This document shows, piece after piece, positions 62,542-64,000 of a stretch of DNA of 64,000 bases. Position 1 is the stretch's first letter. Every line of letters starts with the position of its first letter. This DNA comes from Epilithonimonas caeni DSM 17710 (lineage in GTDB: Bacteria > Bacteroidota > Bacteroidia > Flavobacteriales > Weeksellaceae), in assembly GCF_000426465.1 (NCBI RefSeq), contig NZ_KE384527.1:334543-398542 (forward strand), written 5' to 3'. The notes below the pieces were generated by a model. That model was given only the letters and a program-made list of their open reading frames with translations. It ran no database searches and was not told the DNA's origin. Made by a program: the position numbers and the translations under genes.

Positions 62542-64000
62542 TTATTCCTTAATAATCTTTTTAGAAATCGCCCCTGATCTGGTTTTTATTGTAATGACAT
62601 AAACAGCGCTTGGGAATTTATTTAGGTTAATGATTTGAGATTTTGCTTTATCAGTTGTCTCAAATAACATTTTCCCATTCATATCAAAAAGAGCAATTCT
62701 CTCTGCCTCATTTTGAAGGTTGATATTCACTACATCTTTTGTTCGTGTCGGGTAGATTTTTACATCGTCTTTAATTGAATTATTTACAGACATCGTAGCT
62801 ATTTTCTTAGTTCCAGTTGCAACCAAAGCAAAATCTTGTGTCGCTGGATTCCCATCTTGGTTCACAAGAGAAGTCTTATTTCCTACTTCTATTCTATAGA
62901 TTGCTCCTGCTGTCGGGCTGTCTATGACAACTTGTTCCACATTGTCCACTGTATTATCACCTTTTGTGGCATTGGCATTTGGATCATTGATGTCCAATCT
63001 CCAAGGATAATAAATTGCACCAGAACTTACCTCTACTACTCTCAGATCCAGATCATTCACAAGCCTGGAAGCGTGATTATTCTGCATATCATCATCTGTT
63101 ATAAAAGGTACAGCAGCGGGGTCTACCCATGAGATGCTTACCTTAAGTGGCTCAGATCCTGTAGCCTGTATTTCTTTAGTAAATACATTCCCAGACTGTA
63201 ACGTATTTCTACTAAAAACAGCATCCTCAGTTAATTTATTTACTAAAACCTGAGCAGCTTTTTTAGCATCCACAAGCCCCCATCCATACCAGACATCAGG
63301 CCCGGGCCTTCCTGCTTCGTTGGCTGTATGCGTTAACAACGCTTTCATTTCATCTGCCTTGAAAATAAATGTACTGTTACTTTGTAAATTCCTTTGAACC
63401 TGGGTCAATGCTCCGGCAACTCCACTGACCACTGCCGCCGAATATGAGGTCCCGAGAGAAACCAAATAAGAATTATTTACACTATTAGAGGTATAATTTG
63501 GCATGATCATATCAACACCAACTGCCACTAAGTCTGGTTTTACAGCACCATCTTTTCTTGGTCCTGCACTTCCAGAAGAATATTTGACAACATCAGAAGA
63601 TTGCGTATATTTTTGTCCGGTAGTAGTCAATTGATTTACAGCACCTACAGTAATAATATTTTTAGCTAAAGAACCATAACCTACACAATTATAGCCAAGA
63701 CTACAATTGGCAGGCGGCAGCTCATCACCTGAAGCAAATTGCACCCAATTTCCCGCTACCGTATCATATCTATATTTTACAGAAGATGCATTAGGACCAA
63801 TTCCGTAATAGTTGCCTGTAGATTTTATAATGATCTGATTTGGTTGGGAATATACGATCTTATCAAATTTAGAATCATCTGTTCCATAAGTACCAGAGTA
63901 AGTATCAAGATGACTAAAATCGTAATTGCCATACCAATAGTATGTATTAGCAGCACCAGGCTTATTCCATCCATTATTCGCACCATAAGAATGGTTTGAA
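62542..64000 (-). CDS. Subtilisin-like (S8) protease with T9SS sorting domain, N-terminus outside the window
   Basis: The frame is open to the window edge, so the gene is 5'-truncated here (486 codons visible). Visible parts: SNHSYG close to the edge, an S8 motif that lies past the catalytic Asp and His; an insert with Tyr/Gly/Asn; KNIITVGAVNQL; and the catalytic Ser in SLGTSYSAAVVSGVAG. A beta domain follows (VSISWVDPAAVPF, LVNDLDLRVVE, YRIEVGNKT), then a T9SS type A tail (VKIYPTRTKDVVNINL ... VYVITIKTRSGAISKKIIKE). The GTG at 63744 in the run GNWVQFASGD is an internal codon, not a start. Confidence 0.9.
   Translation of the reverse strand, partial: SNHSYGANNGWNKPGAANTYYWYGNYDFSHLDTYSGTYGTDDSKFDKIVYSQPNQIIIKSTGNYYGIGPNASSVKYRYDTVAGNWVQFASGDELPPANCSLGYNCVGYGSLAKNIITVGAVNQLTTTGQKYTQSSDVVKYSSGSAGPRKDGAVKPDLVAVGVDMIMPNYTSNSVNNSYLVSLGTSYSAAVVSGVAGALTQVQRNLQSNSTFIFKADEMKALLTHTANEAGRPGPDVWYGWGLVDAKKAAQVLVNKLTEDAVFSRNTLQSGNVFTKEIQATGSEPLKVSISWVDPAAVPFITDDDMQNNHASRLVNDLDLRVVEVSSGAIYYPWRLDINDPNANATKGDNTVDNVEQVVIDSPTAGAIYRIEVGNKTSLVNQDGNPATQDFALVATGTKKIATMSVNNSIKDDVKIYPTRTKDVVNINLQNEAERIALFDMNGKMLFETTDKAKSQIINLNKFPSAVYVITIKTRSGAISKKIIKE

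Noticed and set aside
63742-63744. GTG as start of the S8 protease
   Set aside because: The frame stays open to the window edge and encodes more S8-like sequence (SNHSYG), so the gene begins beyond the window.
1-64000. CRISPR arrays, tRNA or rRNA genes, insertion sequences, prophage genes
   Set aside because: No regular spacer-repeat array, cloverleaf, rRNA-like stretch or transposase/integrase frame was recognised by eye; a covariance search for tRNA and 4.5S RNA would be needed to be sure.

Overview
The window looks like a stretch of core chromosome from a low-GC flavobacterium, most likely of the Chryseobacterium/Epilithonimonas group (Weeksellaceae). This is inferred from content, since no database was searched. 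The signs are: many Bacteroidetes-type promoter elements (TAnnTTTG at -7, sometimes with TTG at -33); several exported proteins ending in type IX secretion (T9SS) sorting domains; a SusC/SusD pair; an F-type ATP synthase operon without atpD and atpC; an IPExxxVDY-type protein between rnc and pyk; and signal peptides ending in AQ or SQ. I saw no rRNA, tRNA, CRISPR array, insertion sequence or prophage.

Layout. 1-8.6 kb: lnt, a 46-codon membrane peptide, a DinB-like protein, then a minus-strand cluster encoding an exported barnase-family RNase, an archaemetzincin-like lipoprotein, barstar and a GNAT acetyltransferase; next acyl-CoA dehydrogenase, a DUF305 protein, a MazG-like pyrophosphatase, a thioredoxin-like lipoprotein and a DUF4230 protein. 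8.7-10.1 kb: two tandem paralogues (possible stress proteins) separated by an inverted-repeat block. 10.2-14.5 kb: the leucine operon leuA-leuC-leuD-leuB. 14.6-20.3 kb: an all-helical protein, then thrS-infC, an inserted unknown gene, and rpmI-rplT. infC has no usual start codon at the expected N-terminus and appears to begin at AUA. 20.4-24.8 kb: three exported metallopeptidases. 25-28 kb: an orphan umuC, clpS and a CNNM/CorC-type membrane protein. 28.1-34.5 kb: the ATP synthase operon, bracketed by two copies of a ~160-bp dispersed repeat. 34.5-44.6 kb: ffh, a SusC/SusD pair, rnhB and an AddA-like helicase-nuclease. 44.6-50.8 kb: a GC-rich tandem repeat, a ferritin-DUF3857-DUF3857 operon, a Spy-like protein and a secreted protein with strongly separated charges. 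51-58.1 kb: a DPE2-like 4-alpha-glucanotransferase, two exported proteins, cysS and folE. 58.2-62.5 kb: acpP-fabF-rnc-IPExxxVDY-pyk. 62.5 kb to the end: a subtilisin-like T9SS protease cut by the window edge.

How the genes work together. Most of the window is housekeeping: translation (thrS, infC, rpmI, rplT, cysS), energy (atp, pyk), lipids (acpP, fabF, acyl-CoA dehydrogenase, lnt), leucine synthesis, protein targeting (ffh) and repair (umuC, addA, rnhB). Over this lies an export layer: four T9SS cargo proteins (three of them proteases), a second M28 protease, and SusC/SusD. The most unusual locus is the barnase-archaemetzincin-barstar cluster. Its RNase keeps every catalytic residue of barnase and carries two cysteines exactly where a 43-80 disulfide was once engineered into barnase.
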